Shown in pieces: positions 25,529 to 33,049 of a stretch of DNA of 33,145 nucleotides (its first letter is position 1; the number at the start of each line of letters is the position of its first letter). Below the pieces are notes generated by a model, which saw only the letters and a list, made by a program, of their open reading frames with translations, was not told the origin of the DNA and searched no databases. The stretch spans positions 1 through 33,145 of the forward strand of contig JAMFRO010000011.1 of the NCBI GenBank assembly GCA_026224825.1. The letters run 5' to 3'. The translations under genes were made by a program, and so were the position numbers. The stretch is from a bacterium. GTDB taxonomy: Bacteria > Pseudomonadota > Alphaproteobacteria > Acetobacterales > Acetobacteraceae.

Positions 25529-26461
25529 TTAGACTTCGGTGAGGCGGTTTTGCGCCTGGCTGATAAAACTGCCGGGCGGCACGCTCTGGGTGAGCCATAC
25601 ATTGCCGCCGATGGTCGAGTTATGGCCGACCACGATGCGCCCGAGTACGGTGGCGCCGGCGTAGATGACGACGTTGTCCTCGATGATGGGATGGCGCGGC
25701 TCGCCTTTGATGAGCACGCCGTGTTCGTCTTCCTCGAAGCGCTTGGCACCCAGAGTGACGTGTTGATAGAGCCGCACGTTCTCGCCGATGATGGCGGTCT
25801 GGCCGATGACGACACCTGTGCCGTGGTCGATGAAGAAGCGCGGGCCGATCTGGGCGGCCGGGTGGATGTCGATGCCCGTCTCGGCCTGGCTGATGGCGGC
25901 GAGCAGGCGGGCGACCAGCGGGGCGCCGAGGCTGTACAGGGCGTGGGCCAGACGGTGGTGGATGATGGCGCGCATGCCGGGGTAGGCGATGAGCACTTCG
26001 GCGACCGAGCTGGCGGCGGGGTCGCCATTATAGGCGGCGGTGAGGTCCTCGGCGAGAATGCCGCGGATTTCGGGCAGTTGGGCGGCGAACTGGCTGACGA
26101 TGAGGCTGGCGTGGTCGAGCGCCGGCAGGTTGTTGGCGCCGGGGGGCAGGAACAGCAGGTCGCGCCGCACCTGCTCGGTGAGGATGCTCAGCGCCTGGGC
26201 CAGGGTATGGCCGACGAAATAGTCGATGGTCTCGTCGGTGAGGTCCGGGCAGCCGTAATGGCTGGGGAAGAGGGCGGCCATCAGCCCATCGCGGATGCTC
26301 TCCAGCTCGGGGCGGGAGGGCAGCTCGCGTACCGAGCCGCGATGGCGGATTTTATGCGTCACCTCGCGCGAGAGGCGCAGGCCGGCGACCACCTCGGCCA
26401 GCTCCGCCTCGATGCTCTGCGCGGCGGGCTTGCGGCCCGGCGGTTGCGTGTTGCTGCCCAT
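25529..26461 (-). CDS. cysE: Serine O-acetyltransferase (long EpsC/SrpH-like type)
   Basis: The 310-residue product makes O-acetylserine from serine and acetyl-CoA, the first step of cysteine synthesis. The N-terminal ~180 residues are helical; the C-terminal part is a left-handed beta-helix with hexapeptide repeats (IDIHPAAQIGPRFFIDHGTGVVIGQTAIIGENV..., then IIEDNVVIYAGATVLGRIVVGHNSTIGGNVWL). The long N-terminal domain matches the EpsC/SrpH group rather than short E. coli-type CysE. It is divergent from the sulfite reductase gene, and cysK lies 5 kb away. Confidence 0.9.
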   Translation of the reverse strand: MGSNTQPPGRKPAAQSIEAELAEVVAGLRLSREVTHKIRHRGSVRELPSRPELESIRDGLMAALFPSHYGCPDLTDETIDYFVGHTLAQALSILTEQVRRDLLFLPPGANNLPALDHASLIVSQFAAQLPEIRGILAEDLTAAYNGDPAASSVAEVLIAYPGMRAIIHHRLAHALYSLGAPLVARLLAAISQAETGIDIHPAAQIGPRFFIDHGTGVVIGQTAIIGENVRLYQHVTLGAKRFEEDEHGVLIKGEPRHPIIEDNVVIYAGATVLGRIVVGHNSTIGGNVWLTQSVPPGSFISQAQNRLTEV

Positions 26462-26766
26462 ATGCGGTGTCCTGGCTGTGGAAAACTCCCCCGGAAGCTA
26501 GGGATGGGCAGAGCCGGTGTAAATGCGGCAAATGCGGGGCTGGGGTCCGGGTGGCGGCGGGGCTGTGGAAAGAACACTACCGCAATGCTGGTTTGGGGAA
26601 GAATTTACCATGTACGGTTAAATTAACAGCACAAACCCATTGGGCTTTTCAGGAAACGCGCAAAGCAAAAAAAACCATACTATAATGTGTTTGGCGGCCT
26701 GGACGGGAGCTGAAATTGCTTTATCTGGCGTCCGGGTTTCGAATTCAGGAAAGTGACAGGCGCAAA
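26462..26766. promoter_or_regulatory. Divergent cysE / sulfite reductase promoter region
   Basis: About 305 non-coding bases. Visible are a perfect palindrome GTTAAATTAAC at 26617-26627, an A-run at 26667-26674, and TATAAT at 26681-26686 reading toward the sulfite reductase gene, without a good -35. The palindrome could be an operator for sulfur control, but no regulator is identifiable here. Confidence 0.45.
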
Positions 26767-28758
26767 ATGTCCTTGCATGTGATTACCGCCAACCGGCTGC
26801 ATGATGGTATTTCCGTCTGGTTTGCAGGTGTGGGCAACTGGGCCGAGCGGTTTGCTGAGGCTGCCGCCTATGACGATGACGTGCTGGAAAGTGCCTTGAA
26901 GACGGCGCAGCCGGCGGATGTGGCGCTGCATGTGGTGGATGTGCGGGCCGTGCCGGTGACGCGTGAGGGCGACGGGTTTGCCCTGGTGGAGTACCGCGAG
27001 CATATCCGCGCCGTGGGGCCGAGCGTGCGCGAGGATCTGCCGGCCGGGGTGTGGCGTGATGATGCGGTACTGCCGCCGCTGCCCTCCGAAAGCTCGACGT
27101 CGCCCTATGCCGGGATTTACCGCTACGATAATTATGACCGGGATTTTCTGCGCCAGCGCGCGGCGGAGTTCGGCAGCCAGGTGGCACGGCGCCGTGCTGG
27201 GGAATTGTCCGAGGAAGAGTTCCAGCCGCTGCGGCTGATGAACGGGCTGTATCTGCAATTGCATGCGTATATGCTGCGCGTGGCCATCCCCTACGGTGTG
27301 CTGAGTGCGACGCAACTGCGCCAGCTCGCCTATGTGGCGCGGCATTATGATCGTGGTTATGGGCATTTCACCACGCGGCAGAACATCCAGTTCAACTGGC
27401 TGCGGCTGGAGGATGCCCCGGCGGTGCTGGCGGTGCTGGCCGAGGCGGATATGCATGGCATTCAGACCAGCGGCAATTGCATCCGCAATGTCACCACCGA
27501 TGAGTTTGCCGGGGCTTCGGCGGATGAGGTTGTGGACCCGCGTTTGTATGCGGAGATTCTGCGGCAGTGGTCCACGGATCATCCTGAGTTCACCTATCTG
27601 CCGCGCAAGTTCAAAATTGCCATTACCGGCGCGCCGCATGACCGCGCGGCGGTCAGGCTGCATGACATCGGTATCGAGGTGCATAAGAATGCTGCGGGTG
27701 AACCGGTGTTCCGGATTTTTGCCGGCGGCGGGCTGGGGCGCACACCGTACGTGGCGATTAAGCTGCGCGACGAAGTGCCGCTGGATGAGCTGCTGCGTTA
27801 TAACGAGGCGATTTTGCGCGTGTATAACGCGCTTGGCCGGCGCGATAATAAATACAAGGCGCGGATAAAAATCCTCATCCGCGAGATGAAGCCGGAAGCC
27901 TTCATCAAGATGGTGGAAGACGAATACGCTACGCTGCCGGAGGGGTATTGCGTGGTGACGCCCGAGCTGGTCGAGGCGATTGCGGCACGCTTCCCGCTGC
28001 CGGAATTTCCGCGCGGCGAGACTGGTGTGTTGGAGAAAGCGTTGGCGACCGATGGCGCCTTGCGCATCTGGGCCAAGCAGAGCACGCATGCGCATCATCA
28101 GCCCGCTTACGTGTCCGTGGCGATCTCACTGAAACCCGTGGGCGGAATCCCCGGCGATGCCAGTGCCGATGAGATGGATGCCGTGGCTGATCTGGCGGAG
28201 CAGTTTTCCAGCGGTGAGTTGCGCGTGAGCCATGTGCAAAACCTGGTGCTGCCGCATGTGGCCAAGGATGATGTGCCGGCACTCTACGCGGCACTGGTGA
28301 AAGCCGGCCTGGCCACCGCCAATGTCGGGCTGATCACCGATATCATCGCCTGCCCGGGCATGGATTATTGCGCGCTGGCGACGGCGCGTTCCATTCCGGT
28401 ATCGCAGCGTATCGCCGAGCGGCTGGCGCCGAAGGAGCAGGAAATCGGCAGGCTGCATATCAATATTTCCGGCTGCATCAATGCCTGCGGGCATCACCAT
28501 GTCGGGCATATCGGGTTGCTCGGCGTGGATAGGAACGGCGAGGAAGTGTACCAGATCACGCTGGGGGGGGCTGCCGATGAGCAGGCGGAGATCGGCGGGA
28601 TCATAGGACCGGCGGTGCCGACGGCGCGCGTGCCGGAGGCGGTCGAGGCGATCGTCGATGCGTATTTCGCCGTGCGGCTGGAGGGCGAGGCATTCATCGA
28701 TACCTATCGCCGCCTGGGCAAGGCGCCGTTCAAGGAGGCTGTCTATGCCACTCATTGA
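26767..28758 (+). CDS. cysI: Sulfite/nitrite reductase hemoprotein with fused N-terminal DUF2849
   Basis: A 663-residue protein. Residues 1-~95 (VITANRLHDGISVWF...W...EYREHIRAVGPSVREDL) match DUF2849, usually a separate ~100-residue protein encoded just before cysI in alphaproteobacteria. The remainder is a siroheme- and [4Fe-4S]-dependent reductase: HFTTRQNIQFNWL and TSGNCIRNVTTDE contribute siroheme contacts, and the cluster cysteines are C529, C535 (CPGMDYC) and C570, C574 (GCINAC). Sulfite reduction to sulfide is most likely given the cys neighbours. ATG 26767 fits the DUF2849 N-terminus; its ribosome-binding site is weak. The stop lies within the DUF934 gene (14-base overlap). Confidence 0.92.
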   Translation: MSLHVITANRLHDGISVWFAGVGNWAERFAEAAAYDDDVLESALKTAQPADVALHVVDVRAVPVTREGDGFALVEYREHIRAVGPSVREDLPAGVWRDDAVLPPLPSESSTSPYAGIYRYDNYDRDFLRQRAAEFGSQVARRRAGELSEEEFQPLRLMNGLYLQLHAYMLRVAIPYGVLSATQLRQLAYVARHYDRGYGHFTTRQNIQFNWLRLEDAPAVLAVLAEADMHGIQTSGNCIRNVTTDEFAGASADEVVDPRLYAEILRQWSTDHPEFTYLPRKFKIAITGAPHDRAAVRLHDIGIEVHKNAAGEPVFRIFAGGGLGRTPYVAIKLRDEVPLDELLRYNEAILRVYNALGRRDNKYKARIKILIREMKPEAFIKMVEDEYATLPEGYCVVTPELVEAIAARFPLPEFPRGETGVLEKALATDGALRIWAKQSTHAHHQPAYVSVAISLKPVGGIPGDASADEMDAVADLAEQFSSGELRVSHVQNLVLPHVAKDDVPALYAALVKAGLATANVGLITDIIACPGMDYCALATARSIPVSQRIAERLAPKEQEIGRLHINISGCINACGHHHVGHIGLLGVDRNGEEVYQITLGGAADEQAEIGGIIGPAVPTARVPEAVEAIVDAYFAVRLEGEAFIDTYRRLGKAPFKEAVYATH

Positions 28759-29122
28759 TATCCATGGTGCCGATCTCGCGGAAAGCGAGGCGGTGGAGCT
28801 GCAACTGGCGCCCGATGCGAAGCTTGAAGAGATCGCGCCGCGTTTGGGCGGGATTGGGCGGATTGTGGTGGAATTTCCGAAGTTCCGTGATGGGCGCGGG
28901 TTTACCCTGGCGCGCACGTTGCGGGAGCGTTTTGGTTATAAGGGCGATATCCGCGCGACCGGGCATTTTCTGCCGGATCAGTTCGTGGCTTTGGTGGCCT
29001 GTGGCTTCACCTCCTTCGAGACCCCGGCGGAGCATGTGCCGGCGCAATTTGCGGCCGCCACGGCGATTCGCCAGCCGGGCCAGTTGTTGCGGCGGATGGT
29101 TGTGCGTGCACGTGAAGGTTGA
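28745..29122 (+). CDS. DUF934 domain protein (sulfite reduction-associated)
   Basis: A 125-residue protein of the DUF934 family, regularly encoded next to cysI in alphaproteobacteria and thought to help sulfite reduction, its exact role unproven. Family marks are IVVEFPKFRDGRGFTLARTLRERFGYKGDIRATGHFLPDQFVALVACGFTSFE. The ATG overlaps the end of the reductase gene by 14 bases, so the two are translationally coupled. No cysH (PAPS/APS reductase) gene follows, unlike in many relatives. Confidence 0.9.
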   Translation: MPLIDIHGADLAESEAVELQLAPDAKLEEIAPRLGGIGRIVVEFPKFRDGRGFTLARTLRERFGYKGDIRATGHFLPDQFVALVACGFTSFETPAEHVPAQFAAATAIRQPGQLLRRMVVRAREG

Positions 29123-29185
29123 GTTTTGTGTGCGCTGACCCTGCATCTTCGACCGAACTTTGTGCTAAAGTGTGAGATTGGGCTG

Positions 29186-29221
29186 ATTATTTAGTGATCT
29201 GCGGCGCTGATCACCAATAAT
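29186..29221. other. Hairpin upstream of the Hint-domain gene
   Basis: Arms ATTATT-tag-TGATC and GATCA-cc-AATAAT around an 9-base loop form an interrupted stem. No T tract follows. It could mark the end of the cysI-DUF934 transcript or an operator for the next gene. Confidence 0.4.
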
Positions 29222-29314
29222 TGTGTGTCAATCGTGTTTCCGCCCAGCTAAAGGTCTCGACGATCTTTAACGCGAGGCCGGCGCAATTTCTTTGCGATAG
29301 GCAAAGGAATTGGC

Positions 29315-30781
29315 ATGGTTAGCAATGATGGTCTGAACTTCAGCGCTGCCACGGGCACCTGGGATACGCTCGCGGATTGGACGGCGACAGGTAATTATAA
29401 TGGCAACGTGGCGAAAGTGCCGGATTCTGGCTCGCCGGTGTTTCTGGCCTCCACGGTCCAGCATCTAACTGTATCCGGCACGGCGGACGCCGCCACGAAC
29501 ATCACCGCCACCGGTTCGGCCGCGAGCGGCAATGTTTTCGACATCAGCGGTTCGCTGGCGGTGGGCGGCCTGGCGGAATTTACCGCGTTCAATGTCATCG
29601 TCGAGCAGGGCGGCAGCTTCACCGGCTCGCAGCTCACGCTCGTCAATTCGACGATGGAAGTCTATGGCTACGAGAGCCTGTCAAACGGCAGCGGTGCCTC
29701 GCTGAGCAATTCGACGATCACCGTCGAGGCCGGCGGCACACTGGTGGCGCAGGAGCTCAACGGCGGCAGCTCGAGCCAGCTCATCGTGAACGGCTCACTG
29801 GATCTGACCGGCGGCGGCCCCGGTGTCGGCATGTCCAACACCATCAATGCCGGCGGCGTGGTTACCATGGACGCGGCCGAGGCGGTGACCTGGAACATCA
29901 ATGGCGGCACTTTCGTCTCCACCAACGCCTACCAGACGGGGACTTTCAATTTCTCCGGCACCGGCGGTGTGCTCGATCTGCCGGATGACTCGATCTATAA
30001 TAATTCGCTCACCATCACCGGCTTCAACGCCACGGATGCGCTGATCCTGGGTTCGATCAGCGGGACCGGCGCGGTGACGACGACCATCGTCAACGGCAAT
30101 ACGCTGGAACTGATCCAAAGCGGCTCGGTTGTCGGGGTGGTCGATCATTTCACGCTGGCGGCGGGCACGTCGATCTCGCAGATCACCGGCACCATCTCCA
30201 ACGGCCATTATGTGGTCAACCACTGCTTCTACCCCGGCACGCGGCTGGCTACGGCGGACGGCGAGATAGAGGTGCAGGATGTGACCGAAGGCACCATGCT
30301 GAAAACTGCCGCAGGTGCTGTGCTGCCGGTGCGCTGGGTGGGTTGGAGCGAGATTTTGCTCCGCTTCGCCGACCCGCTGCGCAGTTGCCCCATCCGCATC
30401 ACCGCCGGTGCTTTGGCCGATGGTGTGCCGGCGCGCGACCTGCTGGTGTCCCCGGACCATGCGGTGTTCCTCGGCGGCGTGCTGGTGCAGGCCGGCGCCT
30501 TGGTAAACGGCAGCAGCATCATCCGCGAGGAAAAAGTGCCCGATAGCTTCCGCTACTATCACATCGAGCTTGCCACCCACGAACTCCTTCTGGCGGAAGG
30601 CTGCCCAGCCGAAAGCTTCGTCGATAACGTGGACCGCATGCACTTCCACAATTGGGACGCCCGCCAGGCCCCCAGCGAAGCCGTGCAGGAAATGCCCCAC
30701 CCCCGCGCCAAATCCGCCCGCCAAATCCCCCCCGCCATCCGTGCCGCCATCGCGGCACGGGCTACGCCACGGGCGGCTTAA
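29315..30781 (+). CDS. Surface-type beta-solenoid protein with C-terminal Hint domain
   Basis: A 488-residue protein. Residues 1-~300 are rich in Gly, Ser, Thr, Asn and Val in short repeating strands (for instance VNGSLDLTGG, INAGGVVTMDAAEAV), as in passenger beta-helices of adhesins. From residue 304 begins a Hedgehog/intein (Hint_2-like) domain: nucleophile candidate C304 in NHCFYPGTRLAT, the motif RDLLVSPDHAVFLGGVLVQAGALV, and a long Arg/Ala/Pro-rich tail. Hint domains self-cleave at their N-terminal Cys; here it would release the solenoid. There is no classical signal peptide. AAAGGA lies about 9 bases before the ATG. The gene is followed at once by element copy 2. Confidence 0.88.
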   Translation: MVSNDGLNFSAATGTWDTLADWTATGNYNGNVAKVPDSGSPVFLASTVQHLTVSGTADAATNITATGSAASGNVFDISGSLAVGGLAEFTAFNVIVEQGGSFTGSQLTLVNSTMEVYGYESLSNGSGASLSNSTITVEAGGTLVAQELNGGSSSQLIVNGSLDLTGGGPGVGMSNTINAGGVVTMDAAEAVTWNINGGTFVSTNAYQTGTFNFSGTGGVLDLPDDSIYNNSLTITGFNATDALILGSISGTGAVTTTIVNGNTLELIQSGSVVGVVDHFTLAAGTSISQITGTISNGHYVVNHCFYPGTRLATADGEIEVQDVTEGTMLKTAAGAVLPVRWVGWSEILLRFADPLRSCPIRITAGALADGVPARDLLVSPDHAVFLGGVLVQAGALVNGSSIIREEKVPDSFRYYHIELATHELLLAEGCPAESFVDNVDRMHFHNWDARQAPSEAVQEMPHPRAKSARQIPPAIRAAIAARATPRAA

Positions 30782-30784
30782 AGT

Positions 30785-31031
30785 AAAAAGGCCAGGGGCT
30801 CCGCCCCTGGACCCCGCTGGGGCCGTCGTGCGAAGCACGCCTTCGGCGTGACGGCCCCAGACCCCTAGACTTTAAGGATATGAGAGAGGGGTAATGCGCC
30901 CCATGGACCCGTGAACAATGTTCACAGATCCATGGGGCGCATTACCCCTCTCTCATATCCTTTTAAAAACTAATGGGGTCTGGGCCTCAGGCCCAGTGGG
31001 GGTCGAGGGGGCGAAGCCCCTCGCCTTTTTT
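30785..31031. repeat. Modular palindromic intergenic element, copy 2
   Basis: This fills the space between the Hint-domain gene and cysK. Left module A (30785-30867) matches 6104-6182 with few differences. The centre is a perfect 34-bp stem (30874-30907 and 30929-30962) with a 21-base loop that itself holds the palindrome GTGAACAATGTTCAC. The right module C (30974-31031, inverted) differs in sequence from A and B but has the same two-hairpin plan and ends in GCCTTTTTT. The central stem is unrelated in sequence to that of copy 1 apart from a GA-rich start. Confidence 0.92.
31004..31031 (+). terminator. Terminator-like right end of element copy 2
   Basis: The stem CGAGGGG/CCCCTCG (31004-31010, 31017-31023) is followed by CCTTTTTT on the plus strand. 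On the minus strand the left end offers the mirror structure (CCAGGGGC/GCCCCTGG then CCTTTTT). So transcripts from both sides could end here. Confidence 0.65.
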
Positions 31032-31109
31032 CTCAGGCTACCCATGGTATAGGGCTTGCGTAGTGCCGCGAAGGGCGCGATAACTCTATAAGAATTATGG
31101 AGAATGGAA

Positions 31110-32024
31110 ATGCCGGTTAGCAGCGTGTTGGAGACCATTGGCAAGACCCCGCATATCCGGTTGGGGCGGTTGTTCCCTGAGGCGAATGTGTGGGTGAAGT
31201 CTGAGCGGACCAATCCTGGGGGGTCGATTAAGGACCGTATTGCGTTGGCGATGGTGGAGGCGGCGGAGAAATCTGGTGCGTTGAAGCCTGGCGGGCTGAT
31301 CATAGAGCCGACCTCGGGCAATACCGGTGTGGGGCTGGCGCTGGTGGCGGCGGTGAAGGGGTACAAGCTTATTCTGGTGATGCCGGAGAGCATGTCCATC
31401 GAGCGGCGGCGGCTGATGCAGGCCTATGGGGCGAGCTTTGATTTAACGCCGCGCGAAAAAGGTATGCGCGGGGCGATTGCGCGGGCGGATGAGCTGGCGG
31501 CGCAGCATCCGGGAGCGTGGATTCCGCAGCAGTTCGAGAACCAGGCGAATGTGGATGTGCATGCGCGCACCACGGCAATTGAGATTCTGGCCGATTTTCC
31601 GGAGGGGCTGGATTATATTATTACGGGCGTGGGCACGGGCGGGCATATTACCGGTATTGCCGAGGTTTTGAAGCAGCATTGGCCGAAGTTGCAGGTGTTT
31701 GCGGTGGAGCCGTCGGCCTCGCCGGTGATATCGGGCGGGGCACCTGGGCCGCACCCGATTCAGGGTATCGGGGCTGGGTTTATTCCGCCTAATTTGCACA
31801 CGGCGGCGATTGACGGGGTGATCCAGGTGGATGCCGAGGAGTCCAAGGAGTTTGCCCGGCGCTCGGCGGCGAAAGAGGGGCTGCTGGTTGGGATTTCCTC
31901 CGGTGCCACGCTGGCCGCCATTGCCAAGAAGCTGCCGGAGCTGCCGGCGGGGGCGAAGGTGCTGGGCTTTAATTACGATACGGGCGAGCGTTATCTGTCC
32001 GTTCCGGATTTTCTGCCTGCTTAA
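31110..32024 (+). CDS. cysK: Cysteine synthase A (O-acetylserine sulfhydrylase)
   Basis: The 304-residue PLP enzyme makes cysteine from O-acetylserine and sulfide, completing the pathway begun by cysE and the sulfite reductase in this window. The PLP lysine is K41 (NPGGSIKDR), the substrate loop is TSGNTG, and the phosphate loop is [18 protein letters not shown] follows near the C-terminus. ATG 31110 is chosen because GGAG lies 7 bases upstream; ATG 31104 is too close to it. It has its own transcription unit, set off by element copy 2. Confidence 0.95.
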   Translation: MPVSSVLETIGKTPHIRLGRLFPEANVWVKSERTNPGGSIKDRIALAMVEAAEKSGALKPGGLIIEPTSGNTGVGLALVAAVKGYKLILVMPESMSIERRRLMQAYGASFDLTPREKGMRGAIARADELAAQHPGAWIPQQFENQANVDVHARTTAIEILADFPEGLDYIITGVGTGGHITGIAEVLKQHWPKLQVFAVEPSASPVISGGAPGPHPIQGIGAGFIPPNLHTAAIDGVIQVDAEESKEFARRSAAKEGLLVGISSGATLAAIAKKLPELPAGAKVLGFNYDTGERYLSVPDFLPA

Positions 32025-32051
32025 GCCTGCAACCGCTTAAGCTTGCAAAAA

Positions 32052-32080
32052 CCCCTGCCATGGGAGTGCCTTGGCAGGGG
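32052..32080 (-). terminator. Hairpin after cysK, T-tract on the minus strand
   Basis: Perfect 9-bp arms CCCCTGCCA (32052-32060) and TGGCAGGGG (32072-32080). AAAAA precedes it on the plus strand, so only the minus strand has a hairpin followed by Ts. It could stop antisense transcription into cysK; for cysK itself it is a hairpin without a T tract. Confidence 0.5.
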
Positions 32081-32100
32081 GGCGTATCCGTATGGGATGC

Positions 32101-32122
32101 AAGGTTATGGCGGAGTAACCTT
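32101..32122. other. Short hairpin in cysK-pseudogene gap
   Basis: AAGGTTA (32101-32107) and TAACCTT (32116-32122) form a perfect 7-bp stem with an 8-base loop. The rest of 32123-32255 holds nothing else I can assign; it may retain the promoter of the deleted aldehyde dehydrogenase gene. Confidence 0.4.
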
Positions 32123-32255
32123 AGCCAATTGTTAAATAAATAAGTGCTGAAACCCGGAGGGTATTGGCGCCAAAATGGCCCGGCGTGGCCCTTGCTGTTT
32201 GTTCGTGCGGCCATGCGGCCTGTGGTGAACCATAAGAACAGTTGAGGAAACCAAC

Positions 32256-32578
32256 ATGCTCGATGCCGCGATTGCCCCTTTGCCGATGTGATGGATGAGG
32301 ATGATGCGTTTCTCGACAAGGCGATCGAGGGGCTGGGGATGTTCGCGCTGAACCAGGGCGAGGTTTGTACCTGCCCGTCGCGCGCGTTCATTCAGGAAAG
32401 CATTTGCGATCGCTTTATGGAACGGGTGCTGAAGCGTGTTGCGGCCATTAAGCGTGGTGCCCGGCATGGGCGCATGTTCTCGCTGGAAAACGGGTCGGGC
32501 GTGCGTTTCCTCACACGCTCGCGGGTGTTTACGGAGGCTGAGCTGGCGGCGCTGGAGAGCATTGCCCTGACACCGTAA
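32256..32578 (+). pseudogene. Deletion remnant of an aldehyde dehydrogenase gene joined to the end of a DUF779 gene
   Basis: Three pieces can be read. (1) GAGGAA then ATG 32256 and MLDAAIAP look like the original start of an ALDH gene, running into a stop at 32289-32291 because of a junction near 32278. (2) From 32279 another frame reads FADVMDEDDAF..., then ALNQGEVCTCPSRA and ICDRFMERVLKRVAAIK, a mid-region of ExaC/AldB-type ALDH holding the catalytic Cys segment. (3) After a junction near 32450-32465 the frame continues as GRMFSLENGSGVRFLTRSRV..., resembling the C-terminus of DUF779 proteins, normally encoded next to such ALDH genes. The open frame 32288-32578 therefore encodes a 96-residue chimera, not a working enzyme. 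Family matches are from memory of conserved motifs. Confidence 0.82.
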
Positions 32579-32617
32579 AAAAGGCAGCATCACGGCGCGG
32601 CCGCGGAGGAAATGGTG

Positions 32618-33022
32618 ATGATGAAGACCGGTGGATGGACGATGGCGCTCTGGCTTTGTGCAGGCGCCGCCATGGCAGGGGCGCCCTCAACTCTGTACAC
32701 CGCGCAGCAGGCCACGGCCGGCCAGGCGCTCTATACCCAGGACTGCGCCATGTGCCACGGCGCCAAGTTGGAAGGCGAGGCAGGGCCCGCGCTGACCGGC
32801 CCGGATTTCTCCTCCGCTGGGAGCGATAACACCATCGGCGGCATCTTCAGCATCATCTCGCAACAAATGCCGGCCAACACCCCAGGCAGCCTGACCCACG
32901 CCCAGGACGAAGACGCGATGGCCTACATCCTGCAACAAAACGGCTACCCCGCCAGCACCACCCCCCTCGACTACACCACCAGCCTCGCCTCCACGACCCC
33001 ACTGGTTGCACCCGGCAAGTAA
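32618..33022 (+). CDS. Small periplasmic cytochrome c (class I)
   Basis: The 134-residue product has a signal peptide (about residues 1-22, ending in AMA-GAP), one heme-binding motif CAMCH (C43, C46, H47) and a likely sixth ligand M84 in SQQMPANTPG. Such small cytochromes accept electrons from periplasmic quinoprotein dehydrogenases, consistent with the neighbouring remains of an aldehyde dehydrogenase locus, but no dehydrogenase partner is in view. GGAGGA lies 7 bases before ATG 32618; ATG 32612 and 32621 are also possible. Element copy 3 follows. Confidence 0.9.
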   Translation: MMKTGGWTMALWLCAGAAMAGAPSTLYTAQQATAGQALYTQDCAMCHGAKLEGEAGPALTGPDFSSAGSDNTIGGIFSIISQQMPANTPGSLTHAQDEDAMAYILQQNGYPASTTPLDYTTSLASTTPLVAPGK

Positions 33023-33049
33023 GGGACTGATCCAGAAGGCGGGGCGTTT

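Noticed and set aside
25519..26028. N-terminal extension of the deacetylase frame back to 26028
   Set aside because: This part overlaps cysE in another frame; the Tat signal and family homology begin at 25518.
9847..30925. Shared 14-mer TGAACAATGTTCAC at 9847-9860 and 30912-30925
   Set aside because: The first lies in the overlapping 3' ends of two genes and is explained by coding; short palindromes recur by chance, and no third copy was noticed.
32052..32080. Hairpin as the intrinsic terminator of cysK
   Set aside because: The A/T tract is on the wrong side for the plus strand; listed only as a minus-strand terminator-like structure.
32160..32220. Possible sigma-54 promoter before the ALDH remnant
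   Set aside because: TGGCCC is present but no GC at the correct -12 spacing was found.
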